Shown here: in pieces, positions 50,751-58,793 of the stretch
How positions within the stretch are numbered: the first letter of the stretch is position 1
Layout of the letters: the number at the start of each line of letters is the position of its first letter
Assembly (NCBI RefSeq): GCF_017115045.1
Contig: NZ_JABXKK010000113.1
Location: forward strand, 1-64,000
Source of the DNA: Nostoc sp. NMS8
GTDB taxonomy: Bacteria; Cyanobacteriota; Cyanobacteriia; Cyanobacteriales; Nostocaceae
Direction: 5' to 3'
Length of the DNA stretch: 64,000 nt
Program-made: the position numbers and the translations under genes
The notes under the pieces: generated by a model
Seen by the model: only the letters and a program-made list of their open reading frames with translations
What the model was told of the DNA's origin: nothing
Database searches by the model: none

Positions 50751-51221
50751 ATGTCTCGTCGTGGTGTTATTCAAAGGCGCCCAGTTCCGTCTGACTCTGT
50801 ATATAACAGTCGCCTTGTCAGCATGATTATTAGGCGGATTATGCGTCATGGCAAGAAATCGCTTGCCGCACGCATTGTTTATGATGCCTTAAAGACTATT
50901 GAAGAACGCACTGGTGCTGGTGCCTTAGAAACTTTTGAAAGAGCAGTGCGAAATGCCACGCCTTTAGTAGAAGTAAAGGCTCGGCGAGTTGGTGGAGCAA
51001 CCTACCAAGTACCAATGGAAGTGCGTACAGAACGGGGCACTACCCTAGCACTGCGTTGGTTAGTACAATATTCCCGCTCAAGACCAGGCCGGACAATGGC
51101 CAGCAAATTGGCAAATGAGTTAATGGATGCTGCTAACGAAACTGGCAATGCCATTCGCAAACGTGAAGAAACACACCGGATGGCGGAAGCTAACAAAGCA
51201 TTTGCCCACTATCGTTACTAA
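50751..51221 (+). CDS. rpsG: 30S ribosomal protein S7
   Basis: A 156-residue S7, an assembly initiator of the 30S head that binds the 3' major domain of 16S rRNA. Start MSRRGVIQRRPVPSDS and the ARRVGGATYQVPMEV loop are typical; the ending HRMAEANKAFAHYRY is complete. The AGGTGAAGT before the ATG serves as Shine-Dalgarno. Between it and fusA is a 137-bp gap with a strong hairpin. Confidence 0.97.
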   Translation: MSRRGVIQRRPVPSDSVYNSRLVSMIIRRIMRHGKKSLAARIVYDALKTIEERTGAGALETFERAVRNATPLVEVKARRVGGATYQVPMEVRTERGTTLALRWLVQYSRSRPGRTMASKLANELMDAANETGNAIRKREETHRMAEANKAFAHYRY

Positions 51222-51229
51222 GTAAAAAA

Positions 51230-51262
51230 GCGATATATCGCCTTGCCGAAGCGGTATATCGT
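51230..51262 (+). promoter_or_regulatory. Hairpin between rpsG and fusA
   Basis: GCGATATATCGC and GCGGTATATCGT form a 12-bp stem (two G-T wobbles) around a 9-base loop, 9 bp after the rpsG stop. No T-tract follows. It could be a partial attenuator, an mRNA processing site or a repressor-protein binding site. Confidence 0.5.
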
Positions 51263-51358
51263 AGATTTACACAAAAAGACGGTTTTCCGTAAAAGTATAG
51301 AATCTTAACAAAGAGTAATATACAAGATATCATGAGGCAAAAACTATAGGAGGTAGCT

Positions 51359-53437
51359 GTGGCACGCACGATCCCGCTAGATAAAGTACGCAACATTGGT
51401 ATTGCGGCGCATATAGATGCGGGCAAAACAACAACAACAGAGAGAATATTATTTTACTCTGGGATAATTCATAAAATTGGCGAAGTTCATGAAGGAACTG
51501 CCGTCACAGACTGGATGGAGCAAGAGCGGGAGCGGGGAATTACCATTACTGCTGCTGCGATCAGTACCAGCTGGAAAGATCATCAAATTAACATTATCGA
51601 TACTCCCGGTCACGTAGACTTCACAATTGAAGTTGAGCGCTCCATGCGCGTATTGGATGGTGTAATCGCAGTATTTTGTTCTGTGGGTGGCGTGCAACCG
51701 CAGTCTGAGACAGTGTGGCGGCAAGCAGAACGCTACAAAGTTCCTCGGATCGCCTTTATCAACAAGATGGATCGCACCGGAGCGAACTTTTATAAAGTTC
51801 ATGAGCAAATCCGCGATCGCCTGCGGGCGAATGCGATCGCCATTCAACTACCAATTGGTAGTGAAAACGACTTCCAAGGTATTGTTGACCTAGTACGGCA
51901 ACGTGCGTATATTTACGCTAATGACCAAGGAACCGATATTCAGGAAACTGATATCCCAGAAGAACTACAAGCGCAGGTAGACGAATTCCGCACCAAGCTC
52001 ATAGAAGCCGCGGCGGAAACCGATGATGCTCTGATGACTAAGTACTTCGAGGGCGAAGAACTTACAGAACAGGAAGTTCGGACTGCCCTGCGTAAAGGCA
52101 CAATTGCGGGGACAATTGTACCAGTACTTTGTGGTTCGGCATTTAAAAACAAAGGCGTGCAATTGATGCTGGATGCCGTTGTTGATTACCTGCCAGCACC
52201 AAGTGAAGTACCCCCAATTCAAGGCTTACTGCCAAATGGCGATACTGTTGAGCGGCGGGCTGATGACAACGAACCCCTAGCAGCTCTGGCATTCAAGATT
52301 ATGGCTGACCCTTATGGTCGCCTGACATTTGTTCGTGTTTATTCTGGTGTCCTGAAAAAGGGTAGCTACGTTCTCAACGCTAGTAAGAATAAAAAAGAAC
52401 GGATTTCCCGCTTAGTTCTCATGAAAGCAGACGATCGGCAAGATGTCGATGAACTGCGAGCGGGTGATTTGGGAGCAGCTCTGGGATTGAAAGACACCTT
52501 GACAGGTGACACCCTCTGTGATGATGGATCGCCAGTAATTCTGGAATCACTATTCATTCCTGAGCCTGTAATCTCGGTGGCGGTTGAACCCAAAACCAAG
52601 AACGACATGGACAAGCTGTCCAAGGCTCTGCAATCTCTCTCAGAAGAAGACCCCACCTTCCGAGTCCGCGTCGATCCCGAAACAAACCAAACCGTGATCG
52701 CGGGGATGGGAGAGCTACACCTAGAAATTCTAGTAGACCGAATGTTACGAGAATTCAAAGTGGAAGCGAATGTGGGTGCGCCACAAGTAGCTTACCGAGA
52801 AACAATTCGGAAAGCTGTAAACAAAGTTGAGGGCAAATTCATCCGCCAAAGTGGTGGTAAAGGTCAATACGGTCACGTTGTGATCAATTTGGAGCCTGGA
52901 GAACCTGGTACTGGCTTTGAGTTCGTTTCCAAAATTGCTGGCGGTACAGTACCTAAAGAGTACGTTGGCCCCGCAGAACAAGGAATGAAAGAAAGCTGCG
53001 AATCCGGTGTACTAGCTGGATATCCGTTGATTGACGTTAAAGCGACGCTAATTGATGGGTCATACCACGATGTAGACTCTTCGGAAATGGCTTTTAAAAT
53101 CGCTGGTTCAATGGCGATGAAAGAGGCTGTGTTGAAAGCTTCACCCGTCCTCTTAGAGCCTATGATGAAAGTTGAGGTTGAAGTTCCTGAAGACTATATC
53201 GGGAACGTCATTGGCGACCTCATCTCCCGCCGGGGGCAAATTGAAAGCCAAAGCACCGAACAGGGACTTGCTAAGGTCGCATCCAAAGTTCCACTGGCGA
53301 CCATGTTTGGCTACGCCACTGATATCCGGTCAAAAACGCAAGGTCGGGGTATCTTCACGATGGAGTTCAGCCACTACGAAGAGGTGCCTCGCAGCGTAGC
53401 TGAAACTATCATTGCAAAAAGCAAAGGGAACGCTTAG
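51359..53437 (+). CDS. fusA: Elongation factor G
   Basis: A 692-residue EF-G that catalyses GTP-dependent ribosome translocation. G1 is AHIDAGKT, the switch II box is DTPGHVDF, and the NKMD specificity motif lies in AFINKMDRTGA. Domains II to V follow in normal order, including the GGKGQYGHV of domain IV. It starts with GTG at 51359 right behind a full AGGAGGT Shine-Dalgarno, unusually strong for this genome. It is 23 bp upstream of tuf. A single copy is seen here; plant-type paralogues elsewhere are not excluded. Confidence 0.97.
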   Translation: MARTIPLDKVRNIGIAAHIDAGKTTTTERILFYSGIIHKIGEVHEGTAVTDWMEQERERGITITAAAISTSWKDHQINIIDTPGHVDFTIEVERSMRVLDGVIAVFCSVGGVQPQSETVWRQAERYKVPRIAFINKMDRTGANFYKVHEQIRDRLRANAIAIQLPIGSENDFQGIVDLVRQRAYIYANDQGTDIQETDIPEELQAQVDEFRTKLIEAAAETDDALMTKYFEGEELTEQEVRTALRKGTIAGTIVPVLCGSAFKNKGVQLMLDAVVDYLPAPSEVPPIQGLLPNGDTVERRADDNEPLAALAFKIMADPYGRLTFVRVYSGVLKKGSYVLNASKNKKERISRLVLMKADDRQDVDELRAGDLGAALGLKDTLTGDTLCDDGSPVILESLFIPEPVISVAVEPKTKNDMDKLSKALQSLSEEDPTFRVRVDPETNQTVIAGMGELHLEILVDRMLREFKVEANVGAPQVAYRETIRKAVNKVEGKFIRQSGGKGQYGHVVINLEPGEPGTGFEFVSKIAGGTVPKEYVGPAEQGMKESCESGVLAGYPLIDVKATLIDGSYHDVDSSEMAFKIAGSMAMKEAVLKASPVLLEPMMKVEVEVPEDYIGNVIGDLISRRGQIESQSTEQGLAKVASKVPLATMFGYATDIRSKTQGRGIFTMEFSHYEEVPRSVAETIIAKSKGNA

Positions 53438-53460
53438 TTAAAATAAGGAAATGAGCATTC

Positions 53461-54690
53461 ATGGCACGCGCAAAGTTTGAAAGAAATAAACCCCACCTCA
53501 ATATTGGTACTATTGGCCACGTTGACCACGGTAAAACCACGTTAACAGCAGCCATTACTATGACCTTGGCAGCTCTTGGTCAAGCTATAGCTAAAGGCTA
53601 CGATCAAATCGATAACGCGCCAGAAGAAAAGGCACGGGGTATTACCATCAATACCGCTCACGTTGAGTATGAAACCGAAAATCGGCACTATGCTCACGTA
53701 GACTGTCCAGGCCACGCTGACTATGTGAAGAACATGATCACCGGCGCGGCTCAGATGGATGGTGGCATCCTCGTAGTAGCTGCTACCGATGGGCCTATGC
53801 CCCAGACCCGCGAACACATTCTGTTAGCAAAACAGGTGGGTGTTCCCAGTCTGGTTGTATTCTTGAACAAAGAAGACTTAATGGATGACCCAGAACTCTT
53901 GGAACTAGTAGAACTGGAACTAAGAGAACTGTTAACCAGCTATGATTTCCCTGGCGATGATATCCCCATTATCAAAGGCTCTGGTCTGCAAGCTCTCGAA
54001 GCAATGATCAAGAATCCTAAGACCAAAAAAGGTGAAAATCCTTGGGTAGACAAAATCTACGAATTGATGGATGCTGTGGATTCTTTCATCCCCACTCCTG
54101 AGCGGGATGTTGATAAGCCCTTCCTGATGGCTGTAGAAGACGTGTTCACCATTACAGGTCGTGGAACTGTGGCGACTGGACGGATTGAACGCGGGAAAGT
54201 TAAGGTTGGCGATACTGTTGAGCTAATTGGTCTGAGAGACACTCGTAGTACCGCCGTCACCGGGATTGAGATGTTCAAGAAAAGCCTCGAAGAAGGTCTG
54301 GCTGGAGATAATGCAGGCGTACTACTGCGTGGTCTTAAAAAGGAAGATATTGAGCGCGGTATGGTGATAGCCAAACCAGGTTCAATTACACCTCACACTC
54401 AATTTGAAGGGGAAGTGTACGTCCTAACAGAAAAAGAAGGTGGCCGTAAGACTCCATTTTTCGCTGGCTACCGTCCCCAGTTCTATGTACGGACAACCGA
54501 TGTAACTGGTACTATCAAAGGTTACACCTCAGATGAAGGTAAAGAAGTAGAGATGGTGATGCCAGGCGATCGCATTAAAGTGACAGTAGAATTGATCAAC
54601 GCGATCGCTATTGAACAAGGAATGCGCTTCGCTATCCGCGAAGGTGGTCGCACCATCGGTGCTGGTGTTGTCTCCAAAATTTTGAAGTAG
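53461..54690 (+). CDS. tuf: Elongation factor Tu
   Basis: A 409-residue EF-Tu that delivers aminoacyl-tRNA to the ribosome. GTPase motifs are GHVDHGKT, DCPGHADYV and, in place of the usual NKxD pattern, FLNKEDLMDD (NKED). The short insertion KNPKTKKGENPW in domain I (near residue 185) is typical of cyanobacteria and plastids. Domains II and III are complete. It is 23 bp after fusA and followed by a terminator hairpin. Confidence 0.97.
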   Translation: MARAKFERNKPHLNIGTIGHVDHGKTTLTAAITMTLAALGQAIAKGYDQIDNAPEEKARGITINTAHVEYETENRHYAHVDCPGHADYVKNMITGAAQMDGGILVVAATDGPMPQTREHILLAKQVGVPSLVVFLNKEDLMDDPELLELVELELRELLTSYDFPGDDIPIIKGSGLQALEAMIKNPKTKKGENPWVDKIYELMDAVDSFIPTPERDVDKPFLMAVEDVFTITGRGTVATGRIERGKVKVGDTVELIGLRDTRSTAVTGIEMFKKSLEEGLAGDNAGVLLRGLKKEDIERGMVIAKPGSITPHTQFEGEVYVLTEKEGGRKTPFFAGYRPQFYVRTTDVTGTIKGYTSDEGKEVEMVMPGDRIKVTVELINAIAIEQGMRFAIREGGRTIGAGVVSKILK

Positions 54691-54709
54691 CACCTTTTTG
54701 CTCATAATC

Positions 54710-54753
54710 AAGGAGCAGAGATGGTATTTATTGTGCCTCTCTGCTCCTTTCTC
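54710..54753 (+). terminator. Hairpin after tuf
   Basis: AAGGAGCAGAGA (54710-54721) and TCTCTGCTCCTT (54738-54749) form a perfect 12-bp stem, followed by TTCTCTT. It probably ends or lowers transcription before rpsJ, which lies 122 bp further. Confidence 0.7.
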
Positions 54754-54874
54754 TTCCCTCTATAAATAAGGTCATAGGTTACAGGGGATAGGTAATAATT
54801 TTCTGTAACCTTATAACTTGTAACCTTTAACCTGTAACTATTCCCCTAATTACGCAGAACCTGGAAAATTAAAG

Positions 54875-55192
54875 ATGGCAACTCTACAGCAGCAGAAGAT
54901 TAGAATTCGCTTACAAGCCTTTGATAGGCGCTTATTAGATACATCTTGCGAGAAGATTGTAGACACAGCTAACCGCACCAACGCTACAGCTATAGGCCCA
55001 ATTCCTTTACCAACAAAACGCCGAATCTATTGTGTGCTGCGATCGCCTCACGTAGATAAAGATTCACGGGAACATTTTGAAACCCGTACTCATCGCCGGA
55101 TTATTGACATTTACCAGCCCTCTTCTAAGACTATTGATGCCCTGATGAAATTGGATCTACCATCGGGTGTAGATATTGAAGTCAAACTTTAA
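54875..55192 (+). CDS. rpsJ: 30S ribosomal protein S10
   Basis: A 105-residue S10 (NusE), part of the 30S head and of antitermination complexes. Conserved IRIRLQAFDRRLLD, GPIPLPTKR and THRRIIDIYQP are present. It sits behind tuf as in the cyanobacterial/plastid str arrangement rather than leading an S10 operon. Between tuf and rpsJ are a terminator hairpin and an STRR-like GTAACC repeat, so some expression may be independent. A strong terminator follows. Confidence 0.97.
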   Translation: MATLQQQKIRIRLQAFDRRLLDTSCEKIVDTANRTNATAIGPIPLPTKRRIYCVLRSPHVDKDSREHFETRTHRRIIDIYQPSSKTIDALMKLDLPSGVDIEVKL

Positions 55193-55267
55193 TTTAGTCA
55201 TTAGTCATTAGTCATTGGCAAAGGACGAAGGACAAAAGACAAATGACATTAGTATGAATATTTACGC

Positions 55268-55303
55268 AGCCCTGAAGAAATATATCTCAGGGCTTTTCTT
55301 TAG
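55268..55303 (+). terminator. Terminator after rpsJ
   Basis: AGCCCTGA and TCAGGGCT form a perfect 8-bp stem around an 11-base loop, followed by TTTCTTT. This is a textbook rho-independent terminator ending the str operon. Confidence 0.88.
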
Positions 55304-55390
55304 CTAGAAAACAAATGATAGAATGTAGAGAAAGTGCGGGAAAAGCAGAGAAAAATTATTTTTTAAGATTAAGTTTATACCAAAGTAACA

Positions 55391-56038
55391 ATGACATCAT
55401 CTTCTAAAATTGCAGTTCGCGAACTACCTCTGTTCCCGTTACCCGAAGTAGTTCTGTTTCCTACCAGGCCATTACCTCTGCACATCTTTGAATTTCGCTA
55501 CCGAATCATGATAAACACGATTTTGGAGAGCGATCGCAGGTTCGGGGTTTTGATGTTCGATCCAGTCAAAGGTACAATTGCAAACACTGGTTGCTGTGCT
55601 GAAATCATTCATCACCAGCGGCTACCAGATGATCGGATCAAAATGATGACTTTAGGGCAGCAAAGATTTCGTGTATTAGAGTATGTTCGTGAAAAGCCAT
55701 ACCGCGTTGGTTTAGTGGAGTGGATTGAAGACCAACCACCAACTAAAGATTTACGACCTTTATCTTCTGAAGTAGAACAACTACTGCGAGATGTTGTGCG
55801 TCTGTCAGCAAAGTTAACCGAACAAAATATCGAACTGCCAGAAGATTTACCCGATCTCCCAACAGAGTTATCTTATTGGGTAGCCAGTAACCTTTATGGT
55901 GTCGCCGCAGAGCAGCAGTTATTGCTAGAAATGCAAGATACTGTAACTCGTCTAGAGCGGGAAGCAGAAATTTTAACCTCTACTCGGAATCACTTGGCAG
56001 CTCGTGCTGTTCTCAAAGATACATTTAGTGAAAAGTGA
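55391..56038 (+). CDS. LON peptidase substrate-binding-domain protein
   Basis: A 215-residue protein consisting only of the N-terminal substrate-recognition domain of Lon protease. It starts with LPLFPLPEVVLFPTRPLPLHIFEFRYR, the typical signature, and ends in a helical bundle. No ATPase or Ser/Lys protease domain is attached. Such proteins occur throughout cyanobacteria and plants; they may bind misfolded proteins or act as adaptors, but the role is not established. It is convergent with pheA. Confidence 0.9.
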   Translation: MTSSSKIAVRELPLFPLPEVVLFPTRPLPLHIFEFRYRIMINTILESDRRFGVLMFDPVKGTIANTGCCAEIIHHQRLPDDRIKMMTLGQQRFRVLEYVREKPYRVGLVEWIEDQPPTKDLRPLSSEVEQLLRDVVRLSAKLTEQNIELPEDLPDLPTELSYWVASNLYGVAAEQQLLLEMQDTVTRLEREAEILTSTRNHLAARAVLKDTFSEK

Positions 56039-56040
56039 GG

Positions 56041-56185
56041 GGTTATAAGTTAGGGGTTATAAGTTAGGAGTCAGGAAGAAAAAACAAAAAATAAAAGATT
56101 GACAACTTATAATTTCTATTCCCTAGCTAATAACTGAGAGCTCGTAAATCCTAACTGATAATTATTAACTCCTAACTTGTGACTT
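56041..56185. repeat. STRR tract in convergent spacer
   Basis: GGTTATAAGTTAGGGGTTAT units at the left meet CCTAACTGATAATTATTAAC and ACTCCTAACTTGTGACTTTT units at the right. The two halves are roughly inverted, as at the psaL/gmk junction, and may terminate both genes. Confidence 0.6.
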
Positions 56186-56193
56186 TTAACTTC

Positions 56194-57069
56194 TCAATTA
56201 ACGGCGCTGATGGGCAAAACATTGTAAGCACCAAGAATTTTTAAAACCTCTGTGTGGATAGTTAATTCTGCTAAAGCAGATTGCATTTGTGCTTCTTTGA
56301 CATCCGCTTCTAAATCCATGAAAAACAAGTATTCGCCTAGCGATCGCTTCGTCGGACGAGATTCAATTCGGCTGAGATTAATTCCTAGTTGAGCAAATAT
56401 TTGCAAAGGTTTGACTAATGCTCCGGGTGTGTTGGCAGGCATACTAAGAGCCAGCGATGTGTGAGTAGTAGGCACTTTTGTTGACTGGTATCCAGTGTCC
56501 GCTTCACCCTGACTTACTACCCAAAAACGAGTAAAGTTTTCTGGATTGTCGTTGATGCCACTAGCAAGTATGGGCAGGTTGTAGAGTTGAGCGGCTCTAC
56601 TAGAAGCGATCGCAGCCGTTGTCGTTTCTTGCTCCAATCGCTCTAGTGCTTCGGTTGTGGAATTGCTGGGAATAATCTGTACAGTTGGGAGAAAACGCTC
56701 TAACCATCCCTGACATTGTGCCAAAGCTTGCGGGTGAGAGTAAACAGTTTTGATTTTATCTAAGTTAGACGCGCAAGAAATTAATGTATGGGCAATGGGT
56801 AATACCAAAGCCAACTGAATTCGCAAACCGTCCAACTGCCAAAGTGTATCCAACGTTGTGGTAACACTGCCTTCAATAGAATTTTCCACCGGCACAACAG
56901 CCAATTGTGCTTGACCATTAGCAACGGCGTGCAATGATTGGGAGATAGTGGGATAAGGGCTTAATATAGCTTCAACTCCCGTGCTTTTGTTTAGCCAGTT
57001 GACATAAAAAACAGCTGCTTGTTCTGTGTAAGTACCGGGAGGCCCTAAATGTGCGATCAATAGAGTCAT
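56194..57069 (-). CDS. pheA: Prephenate dehydratase
   Basis: A 291-residue monofunctional prephenate dehydratase that makes phenylpyruvate for phenylalanine synthesis. The PDT domain contains GPPGTYTEQAAV, VPVENSIEGSV and NFTRFWVV (TRF motif). The C-terminal ACT domain with NLSRIESRPTKR is the allosteric phenylalanine site. No chorismate mutase domain is fused, as is usual in cyanobacteria. The ATG at 57069 is the only good start. Confidence 0.95.
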   Translation of the reverse strand: MTLLIAHLGPPGTYTEQAAVFYVNWLNKSTGVEAILSPYPTISQSLHAVANGQAQLAVVPVENSIEGSVTTTLDTLWQLDGLRIQLALVLPIAHTLISCASNLDKIKTVYSHPQALAQCQGWLERFLPTVQIIPSNSTTEALERLEQETTTAAIASSRAAQLYNLPILASGINDNPENFTRFWVVSQGEADTGYQSTKVPTTHTSLALSMPANTPGALVKPLQIFAQLGINLSRIESRPTKRSLGEYLFFMDLEADVKEAQMQSALAELTIHTEVLKILGAYNVLPISAVN

Positions 57070-57532
57070 GCCTTTAGCCTTGAGTTACAAGTTTAATCGG
57101 TAAACAGAGGTATGATATTTTTGTCTTGGCAAATATATCCAATATCTAATCCTACTAGACACTGTTAACACTGTTAGGTGTAAAATTTACGCAATAAACA
57201 AATAGACCAAAATATGTATCCAAGAAAATAAGTTATAGAAATCATTCTTTTATCAAATAAATTTACTAGCAGTTTTTTGCTATATTCTCCTGAAGATTTC
57301 TATTAGTTTCTACATAGATAAAAATCATATTTTTGTTTTTATGTCAAGTATAAAATCCTAATCTATATTTATTTCAATAAATATAGTAATGAACGTACCA
57401 ACTTTTTGCCAATGATCTATATCTGATAAGTAAAAATCATTTTTACGGTCAAGAAATTTTGTAATTTTCTAATAATCAGAACTAAGTTGTTAAAAAATAT
57501 TAAAATTGAGAAACAGATATTTTTATTAGCTC
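57070..57532. other. AT-rich divergent spacer
   Basis: 463 bp between pheA (minus) and the DUF1997 gene (plus). It is very AT-rich, with no ORF and no repeat that I recognise. It should contain both promoters. Confidence 0.5.
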
Positions 57533-58120
57533 ATGGCTACCCGGTTTACTGCCTCCCAATCGGTTGAAATCGCTGTTCCAGAGCAGCCTATTCCGATTCA
57601 GCACTACTTACGTCAGCCTCAACGTCTGGTTAAGGCTTTAGTTGACAATAGCCGGATTCAGCAGCTTTCTGAGGAGGTGTTTCGCTTGAAAATGCGTCCG
57701 CTTACTTTTATGTCACTGAGTATTCAACCTACCGTAGACATGAGAGTATGGGCAGAATCAAATGGAATAATTTATTTGCGATCGCTAGGCTGTGAAATTC
57801 TGGGTTTCGAGTATATTAACCAGCGCTTTACTCTCAATTTAAAAGGGCATTTGTCTCCCCAAGAGTTTAGCACTGGCACTCGCCTGCAAGGAAGGGCTGA
57901 TTTAGAGGTGCTGGTGGATTTCCCACCGCCATTTTCCTTTACTCCTAAACCAATTTTAGAAGCTACTGGCAATGGGTTGCTTAAAAGCGTGCTGTTGTCA
58001 GTCAAGCAACGATTATTAAATCAACTTTTGGCGGATTATCGCTACTGGGTGATATCACAAACCAAAGATAAGGGACTTGACGGCGGTAGTACTGAATTAC
58101 CAATCCTGAATGCTGAGTAA
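57533..58120 (+). CDS. DUF1997 family protein
   Basis: A 195-residue soluble protein of the DUF1997 family shared by cyanobacteria and plant chloroplasts. Recognisable segments are PIQHYLRQPQRLVKALVDNSR, FRLKMRPLTFMSLSIQP and the C-terminal LLADYRYWV. The predicted fold is a START-like/lipocalin-like beta cup in some reports, but no ligand is known to me. It is convergent with rnhB, with 8 bp between stop codons. Confidence 0.88.
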   Translation: MATRFTASQSVEIAVPEQPIPIQHYLRQPQRLVKALVDNSRIQQLSEEVFRLKMRPLTFMSLSIQPTVDMRVWAESNGIIYLRSLGCEILGFEYINQRFTLNLKGHLSPQEFSTGTRLQGRADLEVLVDFPPPFSFTPKPILEATGNGLLKSVLLSVKQRLLNQLLADYRYWVISQTKDKGLDGGSTELPILNAE

Positions 58121-58128
58121 TTATTTAA

Positions 58129-58785
58129 TCACTCAACACTCAGGTGTTTGATTTGGCAAGGACGAAAAGACTGACGATGTAGGGGCGAGGGCCCATATTG
58201 TTGCAAAGCCAGCAAATGCCGCTGGCTACCATAACCCTTGTTACTTTCTAGATTGTACATAGGGTATTTTAATGCTAGACGCATTACCAGTTCATCACGC
58301 CAAACCTTAGCAACAATACTAGCAGAGGCAATAGCGAGCGATCGCTCGTCTCCTTTAACTATTGTTTGTTGCGGCATTAGCAAATCTTTGATTGACTGAT
58401 TTCCATCAATCAAGCAAATTGCAGGCTGTACCTTTAACTTCAGCACAGCCCGCTTCATTGCTAACAGCGTTGCTTGCAAAATATTTATTTTGTCAATTTC
58501 GGCAGTGGAAGCAAATCCAATTTTCCAGTCTACAGCTAGCTCACAAATTTGTTGTGCTAGCTGAGTCCTCCGAGAACTAGACAACTTTTTACTGTCTTTG
58601 ATTTTAGCTGCTATCAGTATTGGCAAAGCATGATCTGGTAGGATCACTGCTGCCGCTACCACAGGGCCAAATAAAGCACCTCGCCCTACTTCATCCACAC
58701 CTGCAACCAACCCTGCAATCCCTGACAAGGTAGAAAACTCTAGCCAAGTGGATTGTTCCAAAGGCGTGGGCGATGTTTCTACCAT
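58129..58785 (-). CDS. rnhB: Ribonuclease HII
   Basis: A 218-residue RNase HII. It cuts RNA in RNA-DNA hybrids and removes single ribonucleotides from DNA. The catalytic D-E pair is in GVDEVGRGALFGPV; further metal ligands lie in CLIDG and IASASIVAKVWRDE. The GRG loop for the ribonucleotide junction is intact. It starts 8 bp after the rne stop on the same strand, so the two RNA-processing genes form an operon. Confidence 0.95.
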   Translation of the reverse strand: MVETSPTPLEQSTWLEFSTLSGIAGLVAGVDEVGRGALFGPVVAAAVILPDHALPILIAAKIKDSKKLSSSRRTQLAQQICELAVDWKIGFASTAEIDKINILQATLLAMKRAVLKLKVQPAICLIDGNQSIKDLLMPQQTIVKGDERSLAIASASIVAKVWRDELVMRLALKYPMYNLESNKGYGSQRHLLALQQYGPSPLHRQSFRPCQIKHLSVE

Positions 58786-58793
58786 AAAGCAAA

